A DNA stretch of 64,000 nucleotides from Arcuatula senhousia. Taxonomy: Eukaryota; Mollusca; Bivalvia; Mytilida; Mytilidae. Each line of letters starts with the position of its first letter. Within the stretch, counting starts at the first letter, position 1. The notes beneath the pieces were generated by a model, which saw only the letters and a program-made list of their open reading frames with translations, was not told the DNA's origin and did not search any database. Both the position numbers and the translations under genes were made by a program. The stretch is from positions 5,325,001 to 5,389,000 of the forward strand of contig OZ020309.1 of NCBI GenBank assembly GCA_963971305.1, written 5' to 3'. This document shows positions 43,253 through 55,839 of this stretch, piece after piece.

Positions 43253-46236
43253 GAGGCTCCCAGGAGCCTGAATCGCTCACCTGATCTCTTCTGCCAAAGT
43301 TTGAATAAATTTCACAAACTTCAAGCATACAAAGTTGCAAAACAATCCTTTCAGTGGTTTCAAAGAAGATTTTTGGAAATCAGTTTAAATTAATAGAAAA
43401 AACAGTTAAAGGGCAATAACTCCTGTAAGGACCTTTTGATGCTAAACAAGGACAGTTGCTTCGGATTTTCTCTATCTCTTATACTTTTTGAGTTATAAGC
43501 CAAAAACAATGGTTTGACCCCCCCCCTGTTCTATTTTTAGCAATGGCGGCCATGTTGGTTGGTCGACATGTATATAATTCACAAACTTGGTAGAAGACAT
43601 CATAAATATCATGTATACCAAGTATCAATGCAATCCCTTCAGTGGTTTTAGAGAAGAAGATTTTTGAAAATCAGTGTAAATTAATGGAAAAAAACAGTTA
43701 AAGGGGAATAACTCTTAAACGGCTGATCTGACAATTAAGACCCTGAATTCAATTTTGTAGATCTCAATGAGCTTAACAATTCTGCAATGCTAACTTTTCC
43801 TCTAGCTCTGACGGTTTTCAAGATATAGTCCAAAAACTGAAAAAAATGGTCAATTTTGATGATTAAAGGGCAATAACTCCTATAAGGAGTCGTTTCACAA
43901 CTTCGACTCAATGGAGAGATTCGTAGAGCTTTTGATGCTGAACAAGGCAAGATGCTTTGGATTTTCTCTATCTCTTATACTTTTTGAGTTATAAGCCAAA
44001 AACAATGGTCTGACCCCCCTGTTCTATTTTTAGCAACGGCGGCCATGTTGGTTGGTCGACATGTATATAATTCACAAACTTGGTAGAGGACATCCTAAAA
44101 TTCATGTATACCAAGTATCAATGCAATCCCTTCATTGGTTTTAGAGAAGAAGATTTTTTGAAAATCAGTGTAAATTAATGGAAAAAAAACAGTTAAAGGG
44201 GAATAACTCTTAAACGGCTGATCTGACAATTAAGACCCTGAAATCATTTTTGTAGATCTCAATGAGCTTAACAATTCTGCAATGCTAACTTTTCCTCTAG
44301 CTCAAACGGTTTTCAAAATATAGTCCAAAAACTGCAAAAATGGTCAATTTTGATGATTAAAGGGCAATAACTCCTATAAGGAGTCGTTTCACAACTTCGA
44401 CTCAATGGAGAGATTCGTAGAGCTTTTGATGCTGAACAAGGACAGTTGCTTCGGATTTTCTCTATCTCTTATACTTTTTTTAGTTATAAGCCAAAAACAA
44501 TGGTCTGACCCCCCTGTTCTATTTTTAGCAACGGCGGCCATGTTGGTTGGTCGACATGTATAAAATTCACAAACTTGGTAGAGGACATCCTAAAATTTAT
44601 GTATACTAAGTATCAATGCAATCCCTTCAGTGGTTTTAGAGAAGAAGATTTTTGAAAATCAGTGTAAATTAATGGAAAAAAAACAGTTAAAGGGGAATAA
44701 CTCTTAAACGGCTGATCTGACAATTAAGACCCTGAAATCATTTTTGTAGATCTCAATGAGCTTAACAATTCTGCAATGCTAACTTTTCCTCTAGCTCAAA
44801 CGGTTTTCAAGATATAGTCCAAAAACTGCAAAAATGGTCAATTTTGATGATTAAAGGGCAATAACTCCTATAAGGAGTCGTTTCACAACTTCGACTCAAT
44901 GGAGAGATTCGTAGAGCTTTTGATGCTGAACAAGGAAGGTTGCTTCAGATTTTCTCTATCTCTTATACTTTTTGAGTTATAAGCCAAAAACAATGGTCTG
45001 ACCCCCCTGTTCTATTTTTAGCAACGGCGGCCATGTTGGTTGGTCGACATGTATATAATTCACAAACTTGGTAGAGGACATCCTAAAATTCATGTATACC
45101 AAGTATCAATGCAATCCCTTCATTGGTTTTAGAGAAGAAGATTTTTTGAAAATCAGTGTAAATTAATGGAAAAAAAACAGTTAAAGGGGAATAACTCTTA
45201 AACGGCTGATCTGACAATTAAGACCCTGAAATCATTTTTGTAGATCTCAATGAGCTTAACAATTCTGCAATGCTAACTTTTCCTCTAGCTCAAACGGTTT
45301 TCAAAATATAGTCCAAAAACTGCAAAAATGGTCAATTTTGATGATTAAAGGGCAATAACTCCTATAAGGAGTCGTTTCACAACTTCGACTCAATGGAGAG
45401 ATTCGTAGAGCTTTTGATGCTGAACAAGGACAGTTGCTTCGGATTTTCTCTATCTCTTATACTTTTTTTAGTTATAAGCCAAAAACAATGGTCTGACCCC
45501 CCTGTTCTATTTTTAGCAACGGCGGCCATGTTGGTTGGTCGACATGTATATAATTCACAAACTTGGTAGAGGACATCCTAAAATTTATGTATACTAAGTA
45601 TCAATGCAATCCCTTCAGTGGTTTTAGAGAAGAAGATTTTTGAAAATCAGTGTAAATTAATGGAAAAAAACAGTTAAAGGGGAATAACTCTTAAACGGCT
45701 GATCTGACAATTAAGACCCTGAAATCATTTTTGTAGATCTCAATGAGCTTAACAATTCTGCAATGCTAACTTTTCCTCTAGCTCAAACGGTTTTCAAGAT
45801 ATAGTCCAAAAACTGCAAAAATGGTCAATTTTGATGATTAAAGGGCAATAACTCCTATAAGGAGTCGTTTCACAACTTCGACTCAATGGAGAGATTCGTA
45901 GAGCTTTTGATGCTGAACAAGGAAGGTTGCTTCAGATTTTCTCTATCTCTTATACTTTTTGAGTTATAAGCCAAAAACAATGGTCTGACCCCCCTGTTCT
46001 ATTTTTAGCAACGGCGGCCATGTTGGTTGGTCGACATGTATATAATTCACAAACTTGGTAGAGGACATCCTAAAGATCATGTATACCAAGTATCAATGCA
46101 ATCCCTTCAGTGGTTTCAGAGAAGAAGATCTTTGAAGAAAAGTTAACGGACGGACGGACGGACGACGGACGACGGACGACGGACGCTTAACGATGACAAT
46201 AGCTCACATGACCCTTCGGGTCAGGTGAGCTAAAAA
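43253..46236 (+). mobile_element. CACCTG-hairpin element, copy 4, with 494-bp tandem units
   Basis: Left end GAGGCTCCCAGGAGCC, then TCGCTCACCTGATC. Right end GACGGACGGACGGACGACGG, then the hairpin TCACATGACCC-TTC-GGGTCAGGTGA, then GCTAAAAA. The internal landmark TGTTCTATTTTTAGCAA occurs at 43527, 44020, 44515, 45008, 45503 and 45995, giving units of 492-495 bp. Units alternate in sequence, so a 988-bp dimer is the most recent duplication (44020 to 45008, 44515 to 45503). No coding potential. Confidence 0.85.
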
Positions 46237-48416
46237 ACAACTGTATAAGATTTCTTGAAATGCTTGATACAATTTTATGGTTTTTATCGCAAATAACGTC
46301 ACAATGGTAAAGTTATAAGGAGTCTGGTTACCCGCCAAATTTTTTAACATCATAAACCACGGAAACCAGCACACGGACCTATGGGTTTATTTGTTGCCAT
46401 TTAATTAAGTATACAATTTTCTACCATGTCCACCTCAGATCATAAAATCTTAGATATAAAAAGTTCAGGTGTGACCATCCTTAAATAATAAAAAGTATGT
46501 CAAGGAGACCAACCTTCTCTCAACATTTAAGAAACATCTTTTTTATTTATTGAGATTTACTACATATAAAACATATCTTGGTATGTAGGTATTTTTATCA
46601 ATTTCATCAAATATGTCTTTTTATGTGACCCACAATGTGTTGCAAAGTGACATATAGAAGTCACTATATGTCGTCATGCAGCGTCAAAAAATTTCCTTTG
46701 CAGTTTTCCTAACATCTACATGTCACAACCTGTTGATTTTTAGCCATGTAGCGTCTTGCTATTGTAATATATTGTGTAAAGACATTTTATGCCCGTAACT
46801 CATCTACCTAGTCTTTACCGAATATTTTAATAGGCAATTGACATGCGTCTTCCATGTAAGATCGCCATTCTATCTAAACTACTTTTTATTCTTTAAAAGC
46901 TTTCTAAAATATTATTTAAGTACCACCGCTTTTCAGACTGATTTACAAATAGTAAAATAATTTTAGTATTTGTATTTTCAATATCATAAATCATCTTTAT
47001 TCTGATTTCCGACTTTCTCACCATATACATTTCTATATATTCTTACATTACAGGAATTTAACCCGCGCGAGAAATCATTAAACCCTCATGTGGGGTATTT
47101 TGCGAAAAAAATTACATATTAAATAAATGCTTATTACACATACATGTATTATCGAACAGTGATTGGATTAGTTTTCAAATGTATTGATGATTACGAAGAT
47201 TGATTTGTAACGTTTATCATAAATATAACTGATTCGTGGTGGTTAATATCAATTTTATCGGTAATTAGTACATTTTTCCTTTGATGTGTAATCTGATAAA
47301 GTCTGTCTCACGAACAGGTGTGTATCACCGAAATTATTAGGTCAGTACGTTACGTCACAATTAATTACCGATAAAGAGAATATATGACTTTTTGATTTTG
47401 AGATCGACTTTCGGGTTCACCAAAACAAGTGATAAAATCGATCTCAAAATAAAAAAGTCCTATATTCTATATTTAATAACATTTGTGTCAAATAACTCGA
47501 GGAGATTAAACTCATGTTGAAATGAAAACAAAAACTGCCGCTGTCTTCGTTATTAATCTATAAACTGTTTTCAAATTTTTACAAGAAGTTACTCAGCTAT
47601 TAATGGACCTAATCGCAAATTCTATTTATGCGTAAAAAGGCTATTACTATTTGCTTCGTTTTAAGTTTAATTGGCCCACCTTTCCTAAAAGTGAACTACT
47701 GGTACTATTTAATGTCCGTCGACTGTCATCCATTTTGTCCGCTTGTTTTGTACATTTGATTATTTACTACGAAATTGAAAATTGTCTCGTCGACGTCGAC
47801 TAGCGCACATGACCACTGTTGCTAACAGTAAAGGTGTCATGCAACAGTTAAATTAAAATGTAAAAGCAATTTATTTTATAAGCATCAAAAGCTGTAAATA
47901 ATTTCTCTTGAGTCGAAGTTGATGGAATTATTTCCCCTTAGTCTTTTAATTAGAAAATTTCTCTCGAACTTCATATATATCAGTCTTCTTATTTACAAGC
48001 GTCTCCAAATTGTACAATTTGTTTAGAACTTTAAAATAATCAAGGGGTCAAAATTATGTTGTCAACATTACCCTCTACCGCTTTTTACTTTTTTCCCCTG
48101 AATAGTATGTTTAAAAACTTTATAATAATATTATTTTTATGTTGACTTCTATCCAAATTGATTAATGTAAACCACAATGCACTGTTAGAAGCTGTAGAAG
48201 CCAGGTTAGGATTCATGCCTCGTGGAGCAATTTTAAGAGTAATGCAAATAACAGTGTGATCAATTTAACAATTTGTTATACTCTCAATTGTATGTGCTTC
48301 TGATTTGAACGTGAAAGTAAAACTACGTTTATGGTACAAAAGTACTAAAAGGCAATAATAATTTATATTGTGCTTATAGCTGGATTTTAACAACATATAG
48401 GTCATTTTTATTTTAG
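46237..48416. other. intron 7, two hairpin-forming segments
   Basis: TTTATCGGTAATTA (47255) pairs with TAATTACCGATAAA (about 47372). Immediately after, a stem of about 33 bp with some mismatches pairs 47375-47410 with 47437-47470 (arms ending TTTTGAGATCGA and TCGATCTCAAAA). These may be one small MITE. No gene recognised. Confidence 0.5.
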
Positions 48417-48597
48417 CAATGGATTGGTGTTTTGATAACCAAGACATGCCTTTGGCCAATGAAACAGAGGAAAAGGAAGATTTATTTGAAAATCTGTCTA
48501 ACAAGGATGAATATAGATTTTTCAGATGGACAGAGTCAGATCAATCTATAGCTTCTATTACAAAAAACCTGATCAGTCAACTAGGAAATACTTCGAG
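48417..48597 (+). CDS. RNF213: RNF213-like exon 8
   Basis: Residues 702-761. The acceptor TTATTTTAG is followed by CA, which completes an Ala codon split at exon 7. The protein is acidic and little conserved (DWCFDNQDMPLANETEEKED), ending SITKNLISQLGNTS. The donor TCGAG|GTATCA leaves phase 2. It is assigned by frame, phase and position rather than clear homology. Confidence 0.75.
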
Positions 48598-48659
48598 GTA
48601 TCACATAGATTGAATATGACAGACTATACTGCACTTTAATGTTGAAATTCCATCAGTTG

Positions 48660-49230
48660 ACACAGAATCAATATTCTTCCAAAGGGGCAATCAAATATCG
48701 TTAATCATAAAAAAAAACAGAACAAAATCGGTATACATATAAAGACCACAACAACAACCACACAAAACAACTAAAACAAATATAATACCAAACCGCAACT
48801 ACAACGTGAACTCAAGTCGAAACGTGAGTGAACTCAGGTGCTCTGGAAAAGTTAGCAGATTTTGCTTGCTATATGACACCCTTCACGTTGACGACGATCG
48901 ATTAAGTGTGGGTCACAGTCTGTTAAGGCCGACACTAATAAGCCTCTATATCAAATCAACATCTGCACTCATCTGAGAGATAGAAACTATACAAACAGGA
49001 AAGATGACTATCGGAAAGTTGAAGTCATCGCGTTTGCCATGACCTTTGACAAAACCTGACCTCAAAGGAATTCCATATGGACATTTGAATGTTGTTAGCC
49101 AGGAACGACAAGACAAAATCAGAAAAAAGGAAAAACAGCCCAAACTCAAAAGAACAAAATATAGTAGTCTATAGCGGTTAATTGTGACGAGGGCAATGTT
49201 CACAATTTCAATTCAAAAGAAAGGTTTATG
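48660..49230 (-). pseudogene. decayed retroelement 3' fragment
   Basis: It shares CGTGAACTCAAGTCGAAACG, GTGAACTCAGGTGCTC and GCTTGCTATA phrases with 36380-37560, 55840-56120 and 62820-63000. The minus strand at 49000-49045 reads KRDDFNFPIV, the C-terminal reverse-transcriptase motif. No intact frame. Confidence 0.55.
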
Positions 49231-49326
49231 ACGCATAGTTTCATGTTCTTGAAATTTACTTATTAAAAGGTATGACTTATTGAATTTAAACTTGATATAT
49301 AGATATTTGTATTTTTGCAACCAAAG

Positions 49327-49478
49327 TATAGAAGAAAATGAAAGGTCTACTATGGATACACTTATAAAAGCTCTAGAAGGTTTATGGGACCAGTTTCTGA
49401 ATTCTATTTCATTGAATGTTTCTGACTATTTGAAAGTTGATCATCTTGGAATAATTTTACAAAAGCTTGCAGAGGAAG
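49327..49478 (+). CDS. RNF213: RNF213-like exon 9
   Basis: Residues 762-812. The acceptor CCAAAG at 49326 is weak in pyrimidines but gives the required phase 2 (AG|T = Ser). It encodes SIEENERSTMDTLIKALEGL and SLNVSDYLKVDHLGIILQKL, helical and matching the CLDLETLGHCLAHLA region of human RNF213. Donor GAGGAAG|GTAACA, phase 1. Confidence 0.8.
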
Positions 49479-49699
49479 GTAACAATGTCAAGATATTAAT
49501 CTCTTTGGACGTGAAATGATTACAATTAATTTAAATAATGAATTAGGATAATTATTTAATTGTTTACATAATGGAAAAAGGCAATCAGTTTGAATTGGTG
49601 TGAGCATAAATTGGCAAGTGAACATTTATCAGATTAAAATACAAGGATAAAAAAACACTTCACAAATATTTTACAGGTCATTTAACATTTAATCCGTTA

Positions 49700-49950
49700 A
49701 TTGGTCAACCACTGAGAAATTGGCAGCTTGGGTTGACAGTTACAGCAATATTTTACCGCCTGGGCGATTTCAGTCTTGAACCACCTTCAAGTTCGCGTTG
49801 TTGATTGATATTCAGTTATTTTGTGTTTCCATGTTTTACATGTTATATGTCTTTGTCCCGTTCTTGTTGGTGTTTACTGGTTTTGTCTCTGCCCTTTCGG
49901 ACTTTTGACATTCGGATACCCCATTGGTACCTCTGCTTCTTTCTAAATTA
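49700..49950 (+). repeat. dispersed repeat, inverted relative of 36390-36530
   Basis: GTGTTTCCATGTTTTACATG, GTTGGTGTTTACTGGTTTTG and GGACTTTTGACATTCGGATA match the complement of 36390-36530. Probably retroelement-associated. Confidence 0.6.
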
Positions 49951-49982
49951 AAACGTATATAAATGATATTTATGATTATCAG

Positions 49983-50519
49983 TTGCCAATAAAATCTGCG
50001 AAAGTTGAAACCCGCGAATATGTCTTATTTCAAGAAGCCGCAAAAATAAATACGTTTACAGTATTTTATACAAATAAGAGAACTAAAAGACCTTTCTATT
50101 CTATTTCTATTGATGATGTCCTTTCTGTCAATAACACTTCATTTGGTAGATGGAATCCTTCAATATATCCTCCGGAGTTGGAGATCAAAGAGACCACCGA
50201 ATCAAATTGCTTCACGTCTTTCTTGGATTTACACCTCGAATTTGACCCAGGTGGTCATCTCAGTACAAAAATTTACGATAAACGAGACGATTTTAATTTT
50301 AAAATTATTAATTTTCCTAATCTACAGAGCAATATACCTACTTCTCCGGCATACGGTGTTTATATTTCACAACTTATTCGATATGCCAGAGCTTGCACAC
50401 ATTTCACGGATTTTTTTATCAGACACCGATTTCTTCGTGACCGACTTTTGGAGCAGGGCTATAAGAAAATACGTCTCATACGATCACTAAAAAATTCTTC
50501 CTTCGTTATCAGCCACTAG
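49983..50519 (+). pseudogene. Penelope-like reverse transcriptase, C-terminal fragment
   Basis: 178 codons open. They include SIDDVLSVNNTSFGRWNPSI, ELEIKETTESNCF, TSFLDLHLEFDPGGHLSTKI, YDKRDDFNFKIINFPNL and SPAYGVYISQLIRYARAC: the end of the RT palm (IDD) and the thumb of the same family as 38366-40927. The N-terminal RT region is missing and the family's first catalytic Tyr is replaced by Ser, so it is a 5'-truncated dead copy. Confidence 0.75.
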
Positions 50520-50666
50520 TAGAAAAGTTCAAAATTGAGATATGATATGATAGTTAATTGTTTTAATTAGTGTTTGACTGGTCTGCTGTACTGAGATGAT
50601 CACCTCAATATCCCTATTGTGTCTCACAACTATGTTGTGTTCTATGGTCATTACCGGATCCTAAGA

Positions 50667-50762
50667 TCGCAATGGAAGAGGGAGGTTTGGCGCCATAAAA
50701 CCTGGTTTAACCCACCACTTCTTTGGAAGTGCCTGTACCAAGTCAGGACCATTGCGATCTTT
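50667..50762. repeat. 96-bp mini inverted-repeat element, copy 1
   Basis: Bounded by AGATCGCAATGG and CCATTGCGATCT. The interior carries GGAGGTTTGGCGCCATAAAA and CCTGTACCAAGTCAGGA. A second copy at 51002-51097 is nearly identical. Confidence 0.65.
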
Positions 50763-51001
50763 AATTCTTCTGGTTTTGTGTTTCTCTTAAATAAAAATTA
50801 CAACAAAGTTCCTGACAAAAGCTTCTGCATTTTGTTCGTGATAATTTTCATATCAAACAGTCCTATTATTTTCGACTTATAAAACCTAATTCCAAGAAAA
50901 TTTTACAGTGTCATACTTTTTTACGTAACTATGTATTATGGGTTAAGCAAATTTTACAGTGTCACACTATTCTATGTAACTATATATTTTATGGACTTGA
51001 A

Positions 51002-51097
51002 GATCGCAATGGAAGAGGGAGGTTTGGCGCCATAAAACCTGGTTTAATCCACCATTTCGTTTGAAATGCCTGTTCCAAGTCAGGACCATTGCGATCC
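51002..51097. repeat. 96-bp mini inverted-repeat element, copy 2
   Basis: Same ends and interior as 50667-50762, 240 bp downstream in the same orientation. Confidence 0.65.
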
Positions 51098-51129
51098 ACC
51101 AATTCTCCGGTATGACTGATTCGTTTGTG

Positions 51130-51357
51130 TCATTTTCTCTGGACTATGAGATTGATCATTCAAGTTCGGTAGTTTTGTTATTACCTTTATTCAGCTTAAA
51201 ATCTTAACAGCAGTTATCAATGGAGGTCTAAAAATGATTCTTTTAATAATTTATTACCATTTTGCCACGATCATTGTGCTAAAATACAATGTAGCTGATA
51301 AAGGTAATAACAAAACTACCGAACTTGAATGATCAATCTCATAGTCCAGAGAATGCA
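51130..51357. repeat. inverted pair of a 65-bp block
   Basis: TCTCTGGACTATGAGATTGA...GTTATTACCTTTAT at 51132-51199 is mirrored at 51293-51357. A solo copy lies at 2805-2870. Probably a small foldback element. Confidence 0.6.
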
Positions 51358-53161
51358 ACTTAAGGGGATAGGTTACGTTAAAAACGACGTTATCGATAAA
51401 ATTTACATGTGAAACAGAAAAACGTCCATTTTCTTTTTGAAAGGCAACGTCAATTTTACTTGAACAGCGTTGAACTTTTACGCTTATCTTTGATGTATAT
51501 TCTTGATAAAAAAATGGTCCATGACCGATGACAAAATATAAATTGTTGTTTAGACAAAGATTTGGACTTTCTTGTGTTAGTTTTTGGTTGAAATGTAATG
51601 AAAAAAATGTTTTAATCAATGGAGAATAATAAAATTGTGAAAATATTGGATCTTTTCCCATTATTTCTATATAAATTTCCCACCAAAAACGAAAATTTCA
51701 AAGTGAAAAAACTTGAAAAATCGACTCATGACCCCTTATTTCAAATAAATATTTTGATGTGTTATGGTATTACCATTCATTATACAAATTTGTTTTGAAA
51801 ACTAAGATGATCGATCAAAGTAACGTATCCCCTTAAATAATCTAAGATGGTGGAAGTTATCTGTCCTATGTAATGATCTTATTACATGTAGCTAAAAAAT
51901 ACATGAATGAGGTTTTATTATCCACTATTATCATTCAAGAAGGGTTGTTTGTGAAAATTTAACATTTAAGGAATGACTAAAATAGTGTTTCTGTCTATGA
52001 AGAAATAACATTTAAAAAATGTGGCACACACTGTATAAACTGGGAGTTGACAGAATAAAAAAACTGCGATTATTATATATAACTTCTTATATAAAATCAA
52101 ATTCATTTGGCTGCATGTTTCTCAATAAACATTATATGGTATGAGAAAACTAATTATAAATCAATTGATAATTTTAATCCCTATTGGAGCTTTGCACACG
52201 ATAAAAAAATTCATCCATTGAAAAATAGCACTGGTTCTGCAGTTGAAAATAATCATTTGAACGTTTTATCCCATAATATTATCTTAATTAAGTTTAAAGC
52301 ATCTAAATGATCTTAAATCAAATAATTTATTTAACCATATCCTTTAAATCAAACATAACATTTCTTTATTAGCACATATTTAAACATTATTTTAGAATGA
52401 CGAAAACTTAAAGCCAGATAATGATACGTTAATCAATAAGTTTTTGTAGATTATTTTGTTTTACTGGTTTCATTAAGACGCGTAATGAAAGAAAATGAAT
52501 GTCATACTCTGAATGTAACAAAGTATATATGTAAAGGTACTTTGATCTATCAAATATTCAAAAACCTTTCTTTTTTATTTCAATTCTAAACTTTGATAAA
52601 CAATTTCTAAAGAAGGAAAGTTTTGAGAGATACAAAACCTGATGTCTAAAAAAGTGTTTCATTATTTTCAATAAAACAAATATACTGCATAAAATGTAAA
52701 TTTGATAAATGAGATATGTAGGATTCCTTTTTATTGCAGAGAGAAATGTTTTCTTTCTAATTAACAAATTTCATTTCATAGTTTTGATACTCTAAGATTT
52801 AATATTATTGATAGGGTGTTATGTCGTTTTCTGTAAGTAGCTATGTGCTTAAAAATGATTTTTCAGCAATGAACGATATTTTGGAATTGATAATTTATAT
52901 GCCCACTTCATAATAAGGGTTTTACTATTGTATCTGTCTGTTTACCAAACAATTTTTCACATTAGTTGTCAGTAATTGAACATTTTCATAACAGTTTTCT
53001 TAGCAAATACTGATCACAATAACTTAACTTATATCAAACTCATATTAATGTTGATGACATTTAACCTAAAGGCTAACTTCTGTTAATTTGACAAATTTAG
53101 GAAAGAGATACATCAGTTTTAGTGTGCTAAAAGAATTATGACTAGTTTTATTTTGTTTTAG
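51358..53161. other. intron 9, nothing recognised
   Basis: AT-rich. An ORF of 135 codons on the minus strand (51661-51254) runs into the inverted repeat and has no recognised domain, so I do not call it a gene. Confidence 0.4.
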
Positions 53162-53236
53162 AAACAAACGTCATTGAGAGAACTTTTCAACCCAGTTTCA
53201 AGAAAGGAGAACCCAATCTAGTGATATGCTCTCAAA
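53162..53236 (+). CDS. RNF213: RNF213-like exon 10 (short)
   Basis: Residues 813-837. Acceptor TTTTGTTTTAG, phase 1. It encodes ETNVIERTFQPSFKKGEPNL then VICSQ, matching the GQPNLVVC motif of human RNF213. Donor CAAA|GTAGGT, phase 1. Too short to be found by ORF length alone. Confidence 0.9.
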
Positions 53237-54786
53237 GTAGGTTTGGTATTTGGTTAAACTCGGTTATTATAGCCTAAAACTTAAAAACAAATTTATAATA
53301 TTTCGTTAATTTTTTCTCTCCAGTTTTTGTATTTTTTGTCGTTGAATACTGTGTGATATTGCACAATTAGTAGTGCCATATAAAGTGATATTGCACGCTG
53401 GCTGTTTTTAGAAACATTTCTATTGTCATGCTTTCTTAACCAATAAGATTTTAATGTCCATCCATTGTGACGTCATAACTGTTTGTAAACAAATCGGTTG
53501 ACGTTGAAGAATCTATATAGACGTTTCAAAACTAACATCAATAACATTTTAGATAGAAAAGAATCCATAACACGAACATGACAATGAACATGACATTACA
53601 CCAACCGTTTTTTTTATTAAGGAAAAACCAAAAAGACAAATCCCGATTGCAAATTTAAATGAAAAACACAAAAATGCCCTGCAGATATTTTTCACTATTT
53701 ATATTGAAATGGAATAAAACAGTTATGACAGCTTCCTGCATGCTATATCATGTTTATGGAACACTTAGATTTGATATTGACACACTTCGCTAGAAAGCAT
53801 TGTGCAATATCATTTAATTGTTCAATAAAACATGATATTGCATGCGATAAGCTGTCATAATTGTAAAAAAAATAGTTAAAAAAAACCAATAAGCAAAACA
53901 CCTATACATTAGTATTAAATATATGAAATATATTATATGTGATGCTGATCGAAGTTAAAGAATAATATGCTTGTATGGTGTTTTCTTCGCTTTCAAAATA
54001 TTCGATGTTAATAGTTTCACATATTATAAAGGTAGGGGTTATGGCCCTTTGAAGGTCAAAAATAGCGAATAAGATCATATCACATATGTAATCTCCAACT
54101 GCATTAATTGTTATGAGCTATATTGCCATTTCAAAATTGTATTGATCATCGGCAGCACTAGAACCAAAACATAGGAAATCCACAATTAAAAAAATGTGTA
54201 GAAAATGCATAAAACGGAATTAAATGGAATCCGAATAATCAGTAATAACAAATATATCTAAGGACAAACTACGAAGGAGGGGTTAAACCTTAGGTTTTTG
54301 AATTTACATGTTAAATTAAGATAATAATTATAATCAAAGTGTACACATTAAATATAATCTCATAAACACCATTCCTAAGAAAAATAAAGAGTATGTATAC
54401 ATCTGAAACACGGTGAATTGTTTTCCTAGCTTTACACGGCATTAAAGACAAGTTCCTGTAAAAAATATTTTACGAACACAAGACCATAACATATATGTTT
54501 ACTCCAACCGCAGTTAATTTTTATGAGCTCTATGGCCATTTCGGAATTTTATTCAAAATGCATTAACAAAACCGATCCGAATAATCAGTAATATCAAATA
54601 TATTTTAACTACGACTGAGGGAGTTCAACATTAGGTTTTAGAATTATGAGTTAAATTAAACTTCAATTGTTATTGGCAAATTTATTTGTAACCAAATTTT
54701 AAAAAGTTTTGTCATTGATTTTGTACACCAATATTTTTTCGATATTGACTTTTATTCTTTTTTTTAACTACATGAATTATTTTCAG
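53237..54786. other. intron 10, no gene
   Basis: A solo GGGGTTATGGCCCTTTGAAGG phrase occurs at 54035. Two diverged copies of a segment (GAATAATCAGTAATA-CAAATAT, CATTAGGTTTT) at 54230-54310 and 54575-54650 match 63785-63860, so this is a dispersed repeat. Confidence 0.45.
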
Positions 54787-54893
54787 GTGAAATTTACAAT
54801 ACAGTGTTGTCTTTGTACTGTCACGAGAATGACAAACCACTGCCCCAGTCAGATGAAGTTTTAGTATGCTCTCCTAGAACTACAATTGATATG
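54787..54893 (+). CDS. RNF213: RNF213-like exon 11
   Basis: Residues 838-873. Acceptor TTATTTTCAG, phase 1. It encodes SEIYNTVLSLYCHENDKPLP and DEVLVCSPRTTIDM, matching AVYMQTPSQPLPTYDEVLLC and TPATTFEEV of human RNF213. The donor GATATG|GTTGGT is non-optimal but gives phase 0 and the exact homologous continuation (VEIFWRR). Confidence 0.92.
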
Positions 54894-54929
54894 GTTGGTT
54901 AAGTATAAACCTTCTTCTCTAGCATCATA

Positions 54930-55020
54930 TTTTTATGCCCATTATCATATAATGTTTGGGTTCGTTCATACGTCGGTCCGTCCAAAATGCTGCAAGATGG
55001 GGCATTATGTCTTTTGGACA
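54930..55020 (+). repeat. short hairpin-led repeat
   Basis: CCCATTATCATATAATG hairpin, then TCGGTCCGTCCAAAATGC. A truncated member of the GTCCGTC-led class. Confidence 0.5.
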
Positions 55021-55524
55021 TATTTTTTTTAATTAAAAATGGTCATGCTTTCCAGCATTGAATGTATATGTAGACTAAGTCAGATTCTTACTAAAGGATC
55101 AGCTTATTTACATTTAGCCATGCAAAATTAGTTCAGTACAAAATGTATTCGTAAAACTGAATAAATTGTTTACTTTATTGAGCTATTTATACTATCCTTC
55201 TTTATATTGGAACTGAACATGACAGCTGTCAGAAGTGGTCTCTTATAAAAAATATTTTTCTTGTTGAGTATGATCCATTGATGATAAGAAAAAAAAAATT
55301 CAATTTGTTAAACGTTTTCCTGATAATTAATATGAAAAATAGCAATACCTTCTCCGGTAAAGCAATAAGCAATCCGAGTCAGGCTTCTGGTAGACTCCTG
55401 TTTTATCAAATTAAATATCCTTCAAAGATCATTTTTGAAATGAAAAAGTGCTTTCCCTTTTTGGCGTTGGTTGCCATGCTTGTTATTTACACAAAACTTT
55501 TATCAGTTATAATTGTCTCGGCTG

Positions 55525-55690
55525 CGACTTTAGTTGCTGAAGACGAGACATAGGTATTACTTTCCGGCGACGGCGACAGCGACGGTGGCGGCGTAAACTT
55601 TTTTGTCAGATTTTTGTGGTAAATGAATTTCAATAAAAAGTATTATAGCTAGGTATCTGATATTTGGTAAACAACAAATAAAGCGAAAAT
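55525..55690 (+). repeat. terminal-hairpin repeat, GACGAGACATAGG family
   Basis: GTCTCGGCTGCGAC...GACGAGAC hairpin, then CATAGGTATTACTTTCCGGC, GGCGACAGCGACGGTGGCGG, AAACTTTTTTGTCAG and TATTATAGCTAGGTATCTGA. Same as 915-1025 and the insertion at 58883-59489. Confidence 0.65.
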
Positions 55691-55839
55691 TCAATCACCG
55701 CGAGAAAACCCAATTATACGATTTCACCGATTTATACATGAAATGTCCAAATTTTGATTTTTTTACAAGATAGACTGCTCTCTTTGTTGATAAAATAATT
55801 AAACCCCCAAATATTGCAATTTTTGAAATATGGAGTCAA

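Noticed and set aside
51254..51661. 135-codon minus-strand ORF
   Set aside because: Half of it is an inverted dispersed repeat; no recognisable domain or gene context.
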